A DNA stretch of 19,962 nucleotides, taken from contig SVSF01000022.1 of assembly GCA_015064425.1 (NCBI GenBank), forward strand, positions 1 to 19,962, in the 5' to 3' direction. Source of the DNA: Oscillospiraceae bacterium. Its GTDB lineage: Bacteria > Bacillota_A > Clostridia > Oscillospirales > CAG-272. A model generated the notes under the pieces. It searched no databases. It saw only the letters and a program-made list of their open reading frames with translations, and was not told the DNA's origin. Within the stretch, counting starts at the first letter, position 1. The number at the start of each line of letters is the position of its first letter. This document shows positions 7,098 to 15,018 of this stretch, piece after piece. Position numbers and translations under genes: made by a program.

Positions 7098-10000
7098 TTA
7101 CCAAAGATCCAGCACGTTGGGAAGCGACGGAACGTTTTCCTTCGAGGAGTCTTTGACGCTCAAATAAAATTCTGTTTTATAGAGATTGCCTTCATTGGCT
7201 ATATACCACTCCACGCGGTCAGATACAACTGAATCCGACAGAGCTGCGGTATTCTTCATCCACATATAATACTTTCCGTCTTTTTCCGCAACATAAACAT
7301 CAACGGCTAAAGTGGCACCCAGATATTCTCCGTATATTCTGATATAGGAGTCATCGTGCTTTTCGGGATCTCTGTTGATCTCAAAATAGCTTGTGCTCAT
7401 ATCTACGAGCTTCCATTCATATCCGTACATCTTGCGGGTCTTACCTGCAAGAGGAAGCGTATTGTATATTCTTTCACTCAAGGAGTATATTCCACCCGAA
7501 TCCGTCATATCCACGGAAACGTATGTTACTTCTCTGTTCTCTATTTCCTTGTATGAGCTTACCTCAAACAGGAATTCATCTGAAAGAATGACGTCTCCGT
7601 TCTTTGACGAGCCTATACATCTTACGTCGTCTTCCCATCCGCCGTCAATATCTCCCAGAGAATAAGAATCGTCAAGCCATAGCAGGTAGCAGCCGTCCTT
7701 TTCTTTAACGTATGCTTTTACGTTATAGCGTGTACCCGTTCCGATACCCGCAAGGTCTGTCTGCATTATGCCGTTCACGTATATGAAGGTCTTTTCGGGA
7801 TCAAGCATCTCCCAGCCTTCGGCGTTCTTTTCACCGTTTCTTACGAAAGAGGAATAAAGCTCTTTGCCTATACCGTATATGCCGCCGGAGCTGTCGTAGT
7901 CTGAAGAGAGGAATACAACTCCGTTGTCTGATATATCGCTTTCTTTATAAAGCTTTACCAAAGTATCTTCATCATTTATAACGGGAATAAAGCTTGAGAA
8001 ATCGGTAAGGCCCGAAGCCTTGATAAAGGCTTCTCTGTCAAAGGCCGTGGGATCCTTGTCGCTCTCCTCAAACCAAACCACCGCTGCATAAGGCGCCGTA
8101 TAGGGATATGCTACGGTAAAGCCTTCGGTCATAAGCTGCTTTCCGCTCATTATTCTTTCGGAATCGGGGTCGTCTCCATCCCAGACTCTGTAGTTCTTCT
8201 GAGGATCCAGTCCCTTGGCAACAAGGTCATATACGCCGCCTATACGGAGATATGCTATCATCATACCCTCGCCCTTATCGGAATCTGTAAATTCCATTGC
8301 AAGAGTTCCCGTTTCGCTTGTGTCAAGCTCACTTATCTGATAGAAATCGTTGTACATATATTTGTGCAGAGACTGCCATTCGTCAAGACAGCTTTCCAAA
8401 AGCTTGAAATCGGTGGTGGGAGCACATCCGACTCCTATACTGAGCGTAAGCCTTGTACGGATATCGTAAGTGCTCATTTCCGTAAAGCCCGTGCCCGTAT
8501 AGATGAGCCATGAGTATGCGCCGAAGTTCTGGCATTGCTGAGATACTATATCCATCCAATAGTCGGTTTTTGTATGAGCAAAGGAGAAGCGCAGCGTGGA
8601 AAGATCAAGTCTTCTGCCTCCGCCTGCACAAGCGTCAAATACCAGTCCCGGATTCTTCTCTGCGATCTGTGTCCATGCATCAATATAACCCTTGCAGGAA
8701 AGGCTTTCCGTCATTCCCGTTCTGGGAATTCCGTAAAGGTCTGCCTCGTAGGTGTCGTATGCATCCCAATATTTATCGTTTTCTGTGTTAAAGTCCTGAC
8801 GGTATACGTCGAGTCCGTAGGTATTTACAGTAGTATCGATAAGCTTAACAACGTAATCCACACTTTCCTTCTTGGAGTAGTTTAACAGTATGCTCTTTGT
8901 ATCGTCGGTAAGGCTCTCATACTCCTTCTTTGTAACGTATTTTCCGTCATAACGGTAGATCATATTGTCTCCGAGGTCCTCCGCCTGGGGAGTTCCCGTA
9001 TAGACTCTCTCGGGTTCGAGCCAGAAGCAATATTTTATACCTGCATTTTTAGCCGCCTCGCCAACGCGCACAAGTCCGCCGTCGGCATATTTTTCGTTGG
9101 GCGACCAGTCACCTGTATGAGTCCAGGAATCGCCGTAGGAATTGTACCAACCCGCATCGTAGGTAAACACGCTGTTGAATTTTTTGGGGATACGGGTCGT
9201 GCCGACCAACTTAATAGCGGAAATGTCTGTAGCCGTACCGGGGAATCCCGAGCAGAGATATACGTTTTCCTTAAATTCTCTCGTTCCCGTATTTCTCATA
9301 AGATTGTGCTCTACGAGCCATCTGCGCCATACGTTCTGACCGTACTGCCAGTCACCGTTTTTGTAGAAAAGAAGCATCATACCGGGCGCATTGTAGCTCT
9401 CGCCCTCTCTGAGAGAGAAGAACGTCTCTCTCTGCCCCGCCTCAAAGATCACATTGCCTCCCTTGGCGGTACATTCCATCGTCCAGCTTCCCTGCCAGTC
9501 AATAACGGCGACGACCCCCTTACTCTCAGCCTTATTCTCAATATTGAAATATGGCATAAAGCTGTCGGAGGGCAGACCGTCGACTGTTTCGAGTTTAAAT
9601 TTACGTCCCGAAATTATCTCTTCCGTGTAGGGTCTGAATGCATCGGAAGAATAACGTCCGCCGTCATTGTAATGGATCAGAGTTCCTTCAGTATAAGCAC
9701 CTATGGCGCCGTTGATGGCTCTTACGTCCATGATCTTATCAGAATTCTTCTTGGCAAGATTTATTATCTCCGCATCGTATTCCACAACGGGATAGTCGGG
9801 ATAAGTGGTAACGGTAAGTACTACCTCAAGCTTATATTTCTCGCAGGTGTATCTTATCTCAAAAGACGTACGGTTTACGGGATCTCCGCTGTCGGGGAAA
9901 TCCGTATGCATCGTTGCCTCGCCGATCTCTTTTGTCCAGCTGAGATCCTTTGCTGTCTTGCCTCCCATTATAAAATCAACGGGAGGAACTTCGGCTGATA

Positions 10001-10265
10001 TGATATTCTCCTCATACCACTTTTTCGCAGCTTCATAATCGGAATGCTCCTTAAGGTAAGGGGATATATCGCTGTTCAGATCTCCTATTGCAAAAGAACC
10101 GTTTATACCCGTCGCAATTGCGGCGGTGTTCTCTCCGTCCGTCAGAGCTTCAGTCTCACTTCCACTGCCGCTGTTCAAGCCTTCTCCCGAACCGCCGCAG
10201 GCTGCAAGAGCAAGAATATTAAGCAGTACAAGAAAAAGTGCAATTGCAGTTTTTATTTTTTTCAT
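7098..10265 (-). CDS. GH36-type alpha-glycosidase, surface lipoprotein with two C-terminal modules
   Basis: A 1055-residue lipoprotein beginning MKKIKTAIALFLVLLNILAL with lipobox LAAC (Cys23), then a Gly/Ser/Glu-rich linker to about residue 65. The GH36 part (about 65-735) has nucleophile Asp491 in YRQDFN and acid/base Asp554 in DACAGGGRRLD. Residues about 780-1050 hold the same two-copy module as the other lipoprotein paralogs (starts DSSGGIYGIG and DSGGIYSLS; cores GCYLLWLDD and GKYYMWMKN). AAGGAG lies seven bases before the ATG at 10265 and overlaps the stop codon of the upstream gene, which ends 10 bases away. It is therefore the last gene of the operon MBL hydrolase - GH36 - GH36, ended by the terminator at 7048-7090. 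Its role as an extracellular exo-alpha-glycosidase is inferred from family and signal; the sugar removed is not known. Confidence 0.9.
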   Translation of the reverse strand: MKKIKTAIALFLVLLNILALAACGGSGEGLNSGSGSETEALTDGENTAAIATGINGSFAIGDLNSDISPYLKEHSDYEAAKKWYEENIISAEVPPVDFIMGGKTAKDLSWTKEIGEATMHTDFPDSGDPVNRTSFEIRYTCEKYKLEVVLTVTTYPDYPVVEYDAEIINLAKKNSDKIMDVRAINGAIGAYTEGTLIHYNDGGRYSSDAFRPYTEEIISGRKFKLETVDGLPSDSFMPYFNIENKAESKGVVAVIDWQGSWTMECTAKGGNVIFEAGQRETFFSLREGESYNAPGMMLLFYKNGDWQYGQNVWRRWLVEHNLMRNTGTREFKENVYLCSGFPGTATDISAIKLVGTTRIPKKFNSVFTYDAGWYNSYGDSWTHTGDWSPNEKYADGGLVRVGEAAKNAGIKYCFWLEPERVYTGTPQAEDLGDNMIYRYDGKYVTKKEYESLTDDTKSILLNYSKKESVDYVVKLIDTTVNTYGLDVYRQDFNTENDKYWDAYDTYEADLYGIPRTGMTESLSCKGYIDAWTQIAEKNPGLVFDACAGGGRRLDLSTLRFSFAHTKTDYWMDIVSQQCQNFGAYSWLIYTGTGFTEMSTYDIRTRLTLSIGVGCAPTTDFKLLESCLDEWQSLHKYMYNDFYQISELDTSETGTLAMEFTDSDKGEGMMIAYLRIGGVYDLVAKGLDPQKNYRVWDGDDPDSERIMSGKQLMTEGFTVAYPYTAPYAAVVWFEESDKDPTAFDREAFIKASGLTDFSSFIPVINDEDTLVKLYKESDISDNGVVFLSSDYDSSGGIYGIGKELYSSFVRNGEKNAEGWEMLDPEKTFIYVNGIMQTDLAGIGTGTRYNVKAYVKEKDGCYLLWLDDSYSLGDIDGGWEDDVRCIGSSKNGDVILSDEFLFEVSSYKEIENREVTYVSVDMTDSGGIYSLSERIYNTLPLAGKTRKMYGYEWKLVDMSTSYFEINRDPEKHDDSYIRIYGEYLGATLAVDVYVAEKDGKYYMWMKNTAALSDSVVSDRVEWYIANEGNLYKTEFYLSVKDSSKENVPSLPNVLDLW

Positions 10266-10275
10266 TGTTTTCTCC

Positions 10276-13200
10276 TTACCAAAGTTTCTTTACATCTGAT
10301 ACATCCGCAATATTAGTACCGGAAAATCCCGGAATAACATTGTAGAATGTAGTATGGCAAAGTGTGTTATTCCATACGTAGTACCATTCGCAGCGGTCAT
10401 TTCCCGCCATGGAGAGCATAGACCCCGCATTCTTTATCCACAAGTAGTAATTTCCGTCCTTTTCCGCAATATATATGGAAATACCATACTGTCTGTTGAG
10501 AGACCAAAGAGAAATTTCGTTGTACAAGGAATCGTCGTCAACGTTCTGTATGTTTCTGTTCTTTGCCATACGGAAATACGTATTGGAGTAGGATATCTCC
10601 TTCCACGTATATCCGTGCTCGGTATGGGTACCAGAAGAAAGAGGAAGTCTTTCGTAAAGCTCCTTTGAGATGCTGTAGACGCTTCCGTTCTCCTTATCGT
10701 AAAATACGAACTGCATCTCTCTTCCGCCCAGAGTATCGTATCGGCATACCTGGAACTTGAAGGTATCGGATATCGTTCCGGAATTGGAAAGCACCAGCTG
10801 TCGGTTCGAGGTAGTCCATCCACCGTCGGGATCTCCGAATCCGAAAGTATTATCGAGCCATATGAAGCAGCATCCGTCTATCTGCTTTATATAAGCGCGG
10901 ACGTCAAATGCGCCTCCTATCGCCCACTGTGAAAGCGGATATCCATTGTCTCCTACGACTATGTTCATCAGATTGGGATCTACCCACTTCCATCCCTCGG
11001 AGTTCGTCTTGTTTAAAGTAACTATCTTGGAATAAAAGCTGTTTGATACAGCGTATATACCGCCTGAGCTCTCATAGTCAGCGCAAAGGTATACGACATT
11101 GTTGCCCGTAACTCCGCTTTCCTTGTGAAGAGCCACAAGCTTTTTCTCATCATTACCCTGCTTCTTAAGCTTCGAGTAATCTATACTGTCTTTTCCCGAC
11201 AAAAATTCATTTTTATTAAAGGGGGTGACCTCGGCATCGGTAGCTTCGTACCATACGACTACCGCCGCGGGAATACCTGCTTCATAAGCAACGATAAAGC
11301 CCTCTTCCATAAGAGCCTTGCCGCTCATTACGCGCACAGAATTTCTGTTATCACCGTCCCACACTCTGTAGTTTGCATCGGGAACCAGATCCTTTGCCTT
11401 AAACTCGTATATACCTCCGTTTCTCAAGTAGGCTATCATCATTCCCTCGCCATTCTCGTGGTCGGAGAACTGCATTGCAAGCTTACCCTTTTCGGTATCG
11501 TCAAACTTACTTATCTGCCAGAAGTCGTTGTACATATATTTGTGAAGCGACTGCCACTCATCAAGACCCTTTTCAATGATCCTGTAATCTGTATCTGCAC
11601 TGCAGCCCACACCGATACTGAGAGTGAGTCTCGAACGTGTATCGTATTTATCTGCGGGAGCCATAAGACCCGTACCGGTAAATATCAGCCATGAATATGC
11701 GCCGAAATTCTGGCATTGCGCCGAGATAACGTCTACAACGTAGTCGGTCTTCGTGTGAGAGAAGGAGAAGCGGAGCGTCTGCAGATCAAGTCTTCTGCCG
11801 CCTCCCGCGCAAGCGTCAAATATGAGCCCGGGATTTCTGCTTTCCAGCTCAGTCCACATATTAATATATCCTTCGCAAGCTTTAAGCTCCGTAACACCTG
11901 TTCTCTGAATGGAATAACGCCCTGCTTCATACTGATCGTATGCATTCCAATATGTGAAATTGTAGGTATTAAAGTCCTGGCGGTATACGTCCATACCGAA
12001 TTCCTTGATAGTACTGTCAACGAGATCTACCGCATAATCGACCGCAGCCTGACGGCTGTAATTGATAAGCGCCGAGCCTCCCGGATTGTAGCCCGTTCTT
12101 AAACAGTCGCTGTAAGATATGTAGGTATTGTTGGGTCTCACGTATATCATATTGTCATCGCCCAGATCCACGGATTGCTTGGTTCCGAAGAATACTCTTT
12201 CGGGCTCCATCCACATACAGAAGCTTATGCCGTTCTTATGGCAAAGGTCGGATACCTTCTTGAGTCCCCCGTCCTTATATTTTTCTGCAGGTGTCCAGAA
12301 TCCCGTATAGGGCCAATCGTTTCCGTAGGTCTCATACCAGGGAGCGTCATATTCGAATACGCAGTTGAATTTTGAGGGGATGCTTGTTTTTGACACAGCC
12401 TCTACGGCTTTGAGATCTCCGTTCGTACCGGGGAAGGGTGAGCAAAGGAATACGTTTTCCTTAAAATCACGTCTGCCCGTTTCTCTCATAAGATTGTGCT
12501 CTATGAGCCATCTTCTCCAGATATTTTGTCCGTACTGCCAATCGCCGTTTTTATAGAAAATAAGCACCATTTCGGGAAGCTTAAGCTCTTCTCCGCCCAA
12601 CATATTGAAATTGGTGTTTCTCTGTCCCGCAGTCATTACCACGTCGCCGTCAGAAACTTCGTAATTCGTTTTCCAGCCTCCCTGCCAGTTCAGAACAGTA
12701 ATAACGCCCGTTTTATTCTTAGTGTCCTCAACATTGAAATAGGGCATATACGTATCGCTGGGAAGTCCGTTTACCGTTTCAAGAGTAAAATCCTTTTTCG
12801 CATTAAGGCTGTGTACGTGAGGCGCATAGGCGCTGAAGCTGTAGTATCCGCCCTCGGTGTAATGGATATTTATCTTTCCGCTATATTCGCATATTCCGGT
12901 GTTTATTGAATTAAGAGAACTTATCTTATCCGAATTTTTTAAGGAAGTATTTATAAGTCTTGCTCCGTATTCCACAACAGGATAATTTTCATAGGATGTA
13001 AGAGTAACGATAAGCTTAAGTGACTTTTCCGCACATATGTACTCTATCTCACGGCAGCTGCGCTTTACCGGATGTCCACTTTCGGAATAATCCGTTACGG
13101 TTACGGGATCTTTTAACCTCTTCGTCCATTTAAATTTGGATATCTCCTTACCGCCTATCTTGAAATAAACGGGAGGAACGTCCGTACCCTCTACATTTTC

Positions 13201-13710
13201 CTTCAACCAAGCATTCATAGCATCGGTATCGGAATGTTTTTCGAGATAGTCATATGAGCTGAAAACGAATTCCTCTTTTTCGGGTTCTTTTTCTGTCTCA
13301 GCTTCGGTCTCGGTCTCCGTTTCCTTTTCGGTCTCCGTTTCCTTTTCGGTCTCTGTTTCCTTTTCAGTCTCTGTTTCCTTTTCAGTCTCTGTTTCCTTTT
13401 CAGTCTCTGTTTCCTTTTCAGTCTCTGTTTCCTTTTCAGTCTCCGTTTCCTTTTCCTTTTCGGTCTCTGTCTCAGTCACCTTTTCTGTTTCGGTTTCGGT
13501 TTCAGTTTCCGCCTCGGCTTCGGTTTCAGTTTCCCTCTCCGACTCCGTTTCGGTCTCGGTTTCCTTTTCCGTTGATTTTTCGCTCTCGGAAACGGAACCG
13601 CCGTCGGTAGCCGTCTCGGTCTCCTTTATCTCTGCGCCCGTGCAGGCAAAGAGAGAAAGTAAAGTACAGAATACCAAAAGCAGGGAAATTACAGATCTCA
13701 GCTTTTTCAT
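10276..13710 (-). CDS. GH36-type alpha-glycosidase, surface lipoprotein with long Glu/Thr linker
   Basis: A 1144-residue lipoprotein starting MKKLRSVISLLLVFCTLLSL, lipobox LFAC (Cys23). The ATG at 13710 has AAGGAGAG upstream; an in-frame TTG at 13731 is unlikely because it would place that site inside the gene. Residues about 27-150 form an extreme linker of Glu, Thr, Lys and Ser, including seven EKETET-type units (about 89-131) from an 18-bp tandem repeat. The GH36 part follows (about 150-820), with nucleophile Asp579 in YRQDFN and acid/base Asp642 in DACAGGGRRLD, then the two C-terminal modules (about 867-1140; cores GCCFIWLDN and GNYYLWIKN). The linker probably lets the enzyme reach through the cell wall from its membrane anchor. 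The gene starts 24 bases after the MBL-fold gene and ends 10 bases before the next GH36 gene. Confidence 0.9.
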   Translation of the reverse strand: MKKLRSVISLLLVFCTLLSLFACTGAEIKETETATDGGSVSESEKSTEKETETETESERETETEAEAETETETETEKVTETETEKEKETETEKETETEKETETEKETETEKETETEKETETEKETETEKETETETEAETEKEPEKEEFVFSSYDYLEKHSDTDAMNAWLKENVEGTDVPPVYFKIGGKEISKFKWTKRLKDPVTVTDYSESGHPVKRSCREIEYICAEKSLKLIVTLTSYENYPVVEYGARLINTSLKNSDKISSLNSINTGICEYSGKINIHYTEGGYYSFSAYAPHVHSLNAKKDFTLETVNGLPSDTYMPYFNVEDTKNKTGVITVLNWQGGWKTNYEVSDGDVVMTAGQRNTNFNMLGGEELKLPEMVLIFYKNGDWQYGQNIWRRWLIEHNLMRETGRRDFKENVFLCSPFPGTNGDLKAVEAVSKTSIPSKFNCVFEYDAPWYETYGNDWPYTGFWTPAEKYKDGGLKKVSDLCHKNGISFCMWMEPERVFFGTKQSVDLGDDNMIYVRPNNTYISYSDCLRTGYNPGGSALINYSRQAAVDYAVDLVDSTIKEFGMDVYRQDFNTYNFTYWNAYDQYEAGRYSIQRTGVTELKACEGYINMWTELESRNPGLIFDACAGGGRRLDLQTLRFSFSHTKTDYVVDVISAQCQNFGAYSWLIFTGTGLMAPADKYDTRSRLTLSIGVGCSADTDYRIIEKGLDEWQSLHKYMYNDFWQISKFDDTEKGKLAMQFSDHENGEGMMIAYLRNGGIYEFKAKDLVPDANYRVWDGDNRNSVRVMSGKALMEEGFIVAYEAGIPAAVVVWYEATDAEVTPFNKNEFLSGKDSIDYSKLKKQGNDEKKLVALHKESGVTGNNVVYLCADYESSGGIYAVSNSFYSKIVTLNKTNSEGWKWVDPNLMNIVVGDNGYPLSQWAIGGAFDVRAYIKQIDGCCFIWLDNTFGFGDPDGGWTTSNRQLVLSNSGTISDTFKFQVCRYDTLGGREMQFVFYDKENGSVYSISKELYERLPLSSGTHTEHGYTWKEISYSNTYFRMAKNRNIQNVDDDSLYNEISLWSLNRQYGISIYIAEKDGNYYLWIKNAGSMLSMAGNDRCEWYYVWNNTLCHTTFYNVIPGFSGTNIADVSDVKKLW
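13319..13444 (-). repeat. Seven 18-bp tandem repeats encoding a Glu/Lys/Thr linker
   Basis: Seven head-to-tail 18-base units lie within the linker of the GH36 lipoprotein. Units three to six are identical and the others differ at one or two bases. Each unit encodes six residues (EKETET), so gain or loss of a unit keeps the frame and only changes linker length. Related but degenerate Glu/Thr codons flank the array over about 13265-13620. Confidence 0.95.
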
Positions 13711-13715
13711 AATTA

Positions 13716-13723
13716 CTCTCCTT
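13716..13723 (-). promoter_or_regulatory. Ribosome binding site fixing the lipoprotein start at 13710
   Basis: AAGGAGAG on the minus strand, five bases before the ATG at 13710. It lies in the 24-base gap after the MBL-fold gene and rules out the TTG at 13731. Confidence 0.8.
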
Positions 13724-13734
13724 AGATCCAAAGT

Positions 13735-14556
13735 TTATATTTCTATGGCACAGTCGCCGTCTTTTGCAACGTAGTGGGTCTCGATGTTAAGTTCATCCAT
13801 CCACTCACGCACCTCGATCGTCTGCCAAGTGTGGGTATTATAGCCCTTGCCCGCATCGTTGTTCCAAAGCCAGGTGGGTGTAGGCCAAAGGCATACGGAT
13901 GGAGATACCGCTTCATAAAAATCTCTGTCACAGCCGTTCTGTCCGTGGTGAGCCATTTGGCAGAAGTCGCATTTCATAAGCCCGCTTTCCTTCCACAATC
14001 GGAGCACTTTTTTGCCGGCTCTGAGACCGCAGTCACCCGTAAACATAAAGCTTTTCCCTCCAAGCTCCATTCGGAACACAAGAGAGGAGTTATTGCATAC
14101 GTCCGTATTTATCTCAAAATCGGGAGAATAGAGCACAAAAAACTTAGCCGAACCCACAGAAAATACATCTCCTCCCGAACAGATGCACAACTTATCTGCA
14201 AAAAGAGGCAGGCACTCATAAAATTCCTCCATAGTACGCAAAGCCGCCGCATCGCTCTCTACAAACTGTGCAGATGGAAAGTTCAGGTACACTTTTCCCA
14301 AGTCCAGCGCGTCTTTACGGTTTTTCATCATCTCAAAGAACACGGATGCGTGATCGTCGTGGGGATGTGTCAAAAACCAGGCATCTACGCGGGGGGTATC
14401 GCTGCCCGACACATTTTTTAAATATTCAAGGAAGTGATCCGTTTCCTTTTGGAATCCCCCGTCTATGACTATTATTTTTTCGTCCTCTGTGGTAATAATA
14501 AAGCTGTTACAGATAGTGTCGGTAACAGAATGAAGCATATGAAGCGTATTTTTCAT
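13735..14556 (-). CDS. ComEC-like metallo-beta-lactamase-fold hydrolase
   Basis: A 273-residue metallo-beta-lactamase-fold protein without signal peptide or membrane segments, hence cytoplasmic. The dinuclear metal motif HxHxDH is seen at 64-69 (THPHDDHAS); FTGDCG near 175 and MAHHGQNG near 200 supply further ligand positions. The overall pattern resembles the stand-alone hydrolase domain of ComEC/Rec2 proteins; the substrate cannot be predicted. The ATG at 14556 has GGGAGG about six bases upstream and an extended -10 promoter at 14597-14605. It is the first gene of the operon and lies 24 bases before a GH36 lipoprotein gene, so it is expressed with two surface glycosidases. Whether it acts on a product of glycan breakdown, such as an ester or phosphoester, or merely shares the transcript is unknown. 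Confidence 0.85.
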   Translation of the reverse strand: MKNTLHMLHSVTDTICNSFIITTEDEKIIVIDGGFQKETDHFLEYLKNVSGSDTPRVDAWFLTHPHDDHASVFFEMMKNRKDALDLGKVYLNFPSAQFVESDAAALRTMEEFYECLPLFADKLCICSGGDVFSVGSAKFFVLYSPDFEINTDVCNNSSLVFRMELGGKSFMFTGDCGLRAGKKVLRLWKESGLMKCDFCQMAHHGQNGCDRDFYEAVSPSVCLWPTPTWLWNNDAGKGYNTHTWQTIEVREWMDELNIETHYVAKDGDCAIEI

Positions 14557-14596
14557 ATTCGCCTCCCGTTTCTTTGTAAAAATTCTATTATTATTA

Positions 14597-14605
14597 ATTA
14601 TAGCA
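14597..14605 (-). promoter_or_regulatory. Extended -10 promoter of the MBL/GH36 operon
   Basis: TGCTATAAT on the minus strand is a full -10 with the TGn extension. No good -35 lies 17 bases upstream; a TTGACT at 14612-14617 is too close to pair with it. Extended -10 promoters can work without a strong -35. Transcription would start near 14590, about 34 bases before the ATG at 14556. Confidence 0.6.
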
Positions 14606-14636
14606 TTTCAAAGTCAAATTTTATATGAGCTTTTTA

Positions 14637-14642
14637 TATAAT
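14637..14642 (+). promoter_or_regulatory. Possible -10 box for the small plus-strand gene
   Basis: TATAAT on the plus strand, about 70 bases before the proposed ATG at 14711. No convincing -35 is present and the area is AT-rich, so this is weak. It would be divergent from the MBL/GH36 operon promoter at 14597-14605. Confidence 0.25.
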
Positions 14643-14710
14643 TTTTTCTCCGTTTTTTGTGCAAAGAACATAAAACAAAAACATTTCCAAAATTACGGCA
14701 GTATTTTTTT

Positions 14711-14959
14711 ATGAGCTTTGAGAAGAATATTATCGGGGCGATGATAGTGAATAAAAGAAAAAAAGAGGCAGAGCCTCAAAGTAAGCTTCGCGATGAGCTT
14801 ACGGAAAAAGCGTTTTTTTATACGCCCTGCGCCAGCGTTAACGAGTGTACGGGTATAACGCCCACCGTTCCTGCCGACAAGGCAGAGGCAAGGTCATACA
14901 AGGATATATACGATATACCCGTAACGGCGCGCGGGGAAAACAAAAAAAGAAAGAAATAG
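14711..14959 (+). CDS. Small hypothetical protein, 82 residues
   Basis: A short plus-strand gene, divergent from the glycosidase operon and convergent with the MATE gene. The product starts MSFEKNIIGAMIVNKRKKEA and has a charged N-terminal half, then the motif CASVNECTGITPTVP and an ending with SYKDIYDIPV and a basic tail. The order NECTG, a Pro-rich turn, an acidic/Ala stretch and DIYDIP resembles, from memory, short uncharacterised proteins of Clostridia with ECTG(L/M)xP motifs; this is recognition, not a search result. The frame also runs back to a TTG at 14657, and ATG 14741 or GTG 14747 are alternatives; none has a clear ribosome binding site, so the start is uncertain. No membrane segment or known domain is seen. 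The function is unknown. Confidence 0.55.
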   Translation: MSFEKNIIGAMIVNKRKKEAEPQSKLRDELTEKAFFYTPCASVNECTGITPTVPADKAEARSYKDIYDIPVTARGENKKRKK

Positions 14960-14984
14960 GACGGAACAGTCCTTAAATCTCCGC

Positions 14985-15018
14985 AAAAAGAGGTGATGTC
15001 TCGTTTGAGACATCACCT
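14985..15018 (-). terminator. Intrinsic terminator of the MBL/MATE operon
   Basis: AGGTGATGTCTC and GAGACATCACCT form a perfect 12-bp stem with a four-base loop; on the minus strand CTTTTT follows. The stem overlaps the last codon and the TGA stop of the MATE gene (stop at 15013-15015). On the plus strand the tail is only TTTCGTC, so it could also weakly end the small convergent gene. Confidence 0.85.

Noticed and set aside
9117..9998. A 293-codon plus-strand open frame inside the GH36 region, and similar ones at 2005-2490, 5101-5751 and 12496-12909
   Set aside because: They lie opposite GH36 genes with complete family motifs, have no ribosome binding sites, and recur at matching places in several paralogs because the antisense of the same protein is being read.
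13319..13444. CRISPR array
   Set aside because: The 18-base units are directly abutting without spacers and lie in frame inside a lipoprotein gene.
3583..13710. Loss of GH36 activity because RQDFN replaces the KWD-type nucleophile motif
   Set aside because: The Asp itself is kept in all five paralogs and the acid/base Asp in all four visible ones, and I recall RQDFN as a feature of a GH36 branch; nothing shows inactive enzymes.
1..14556. Insertion sequences or phage genes behind the gene duplications
   Set aside because: No transposase, integrase or terminal repeats are visible; tandem duplication with divergence explains the array.
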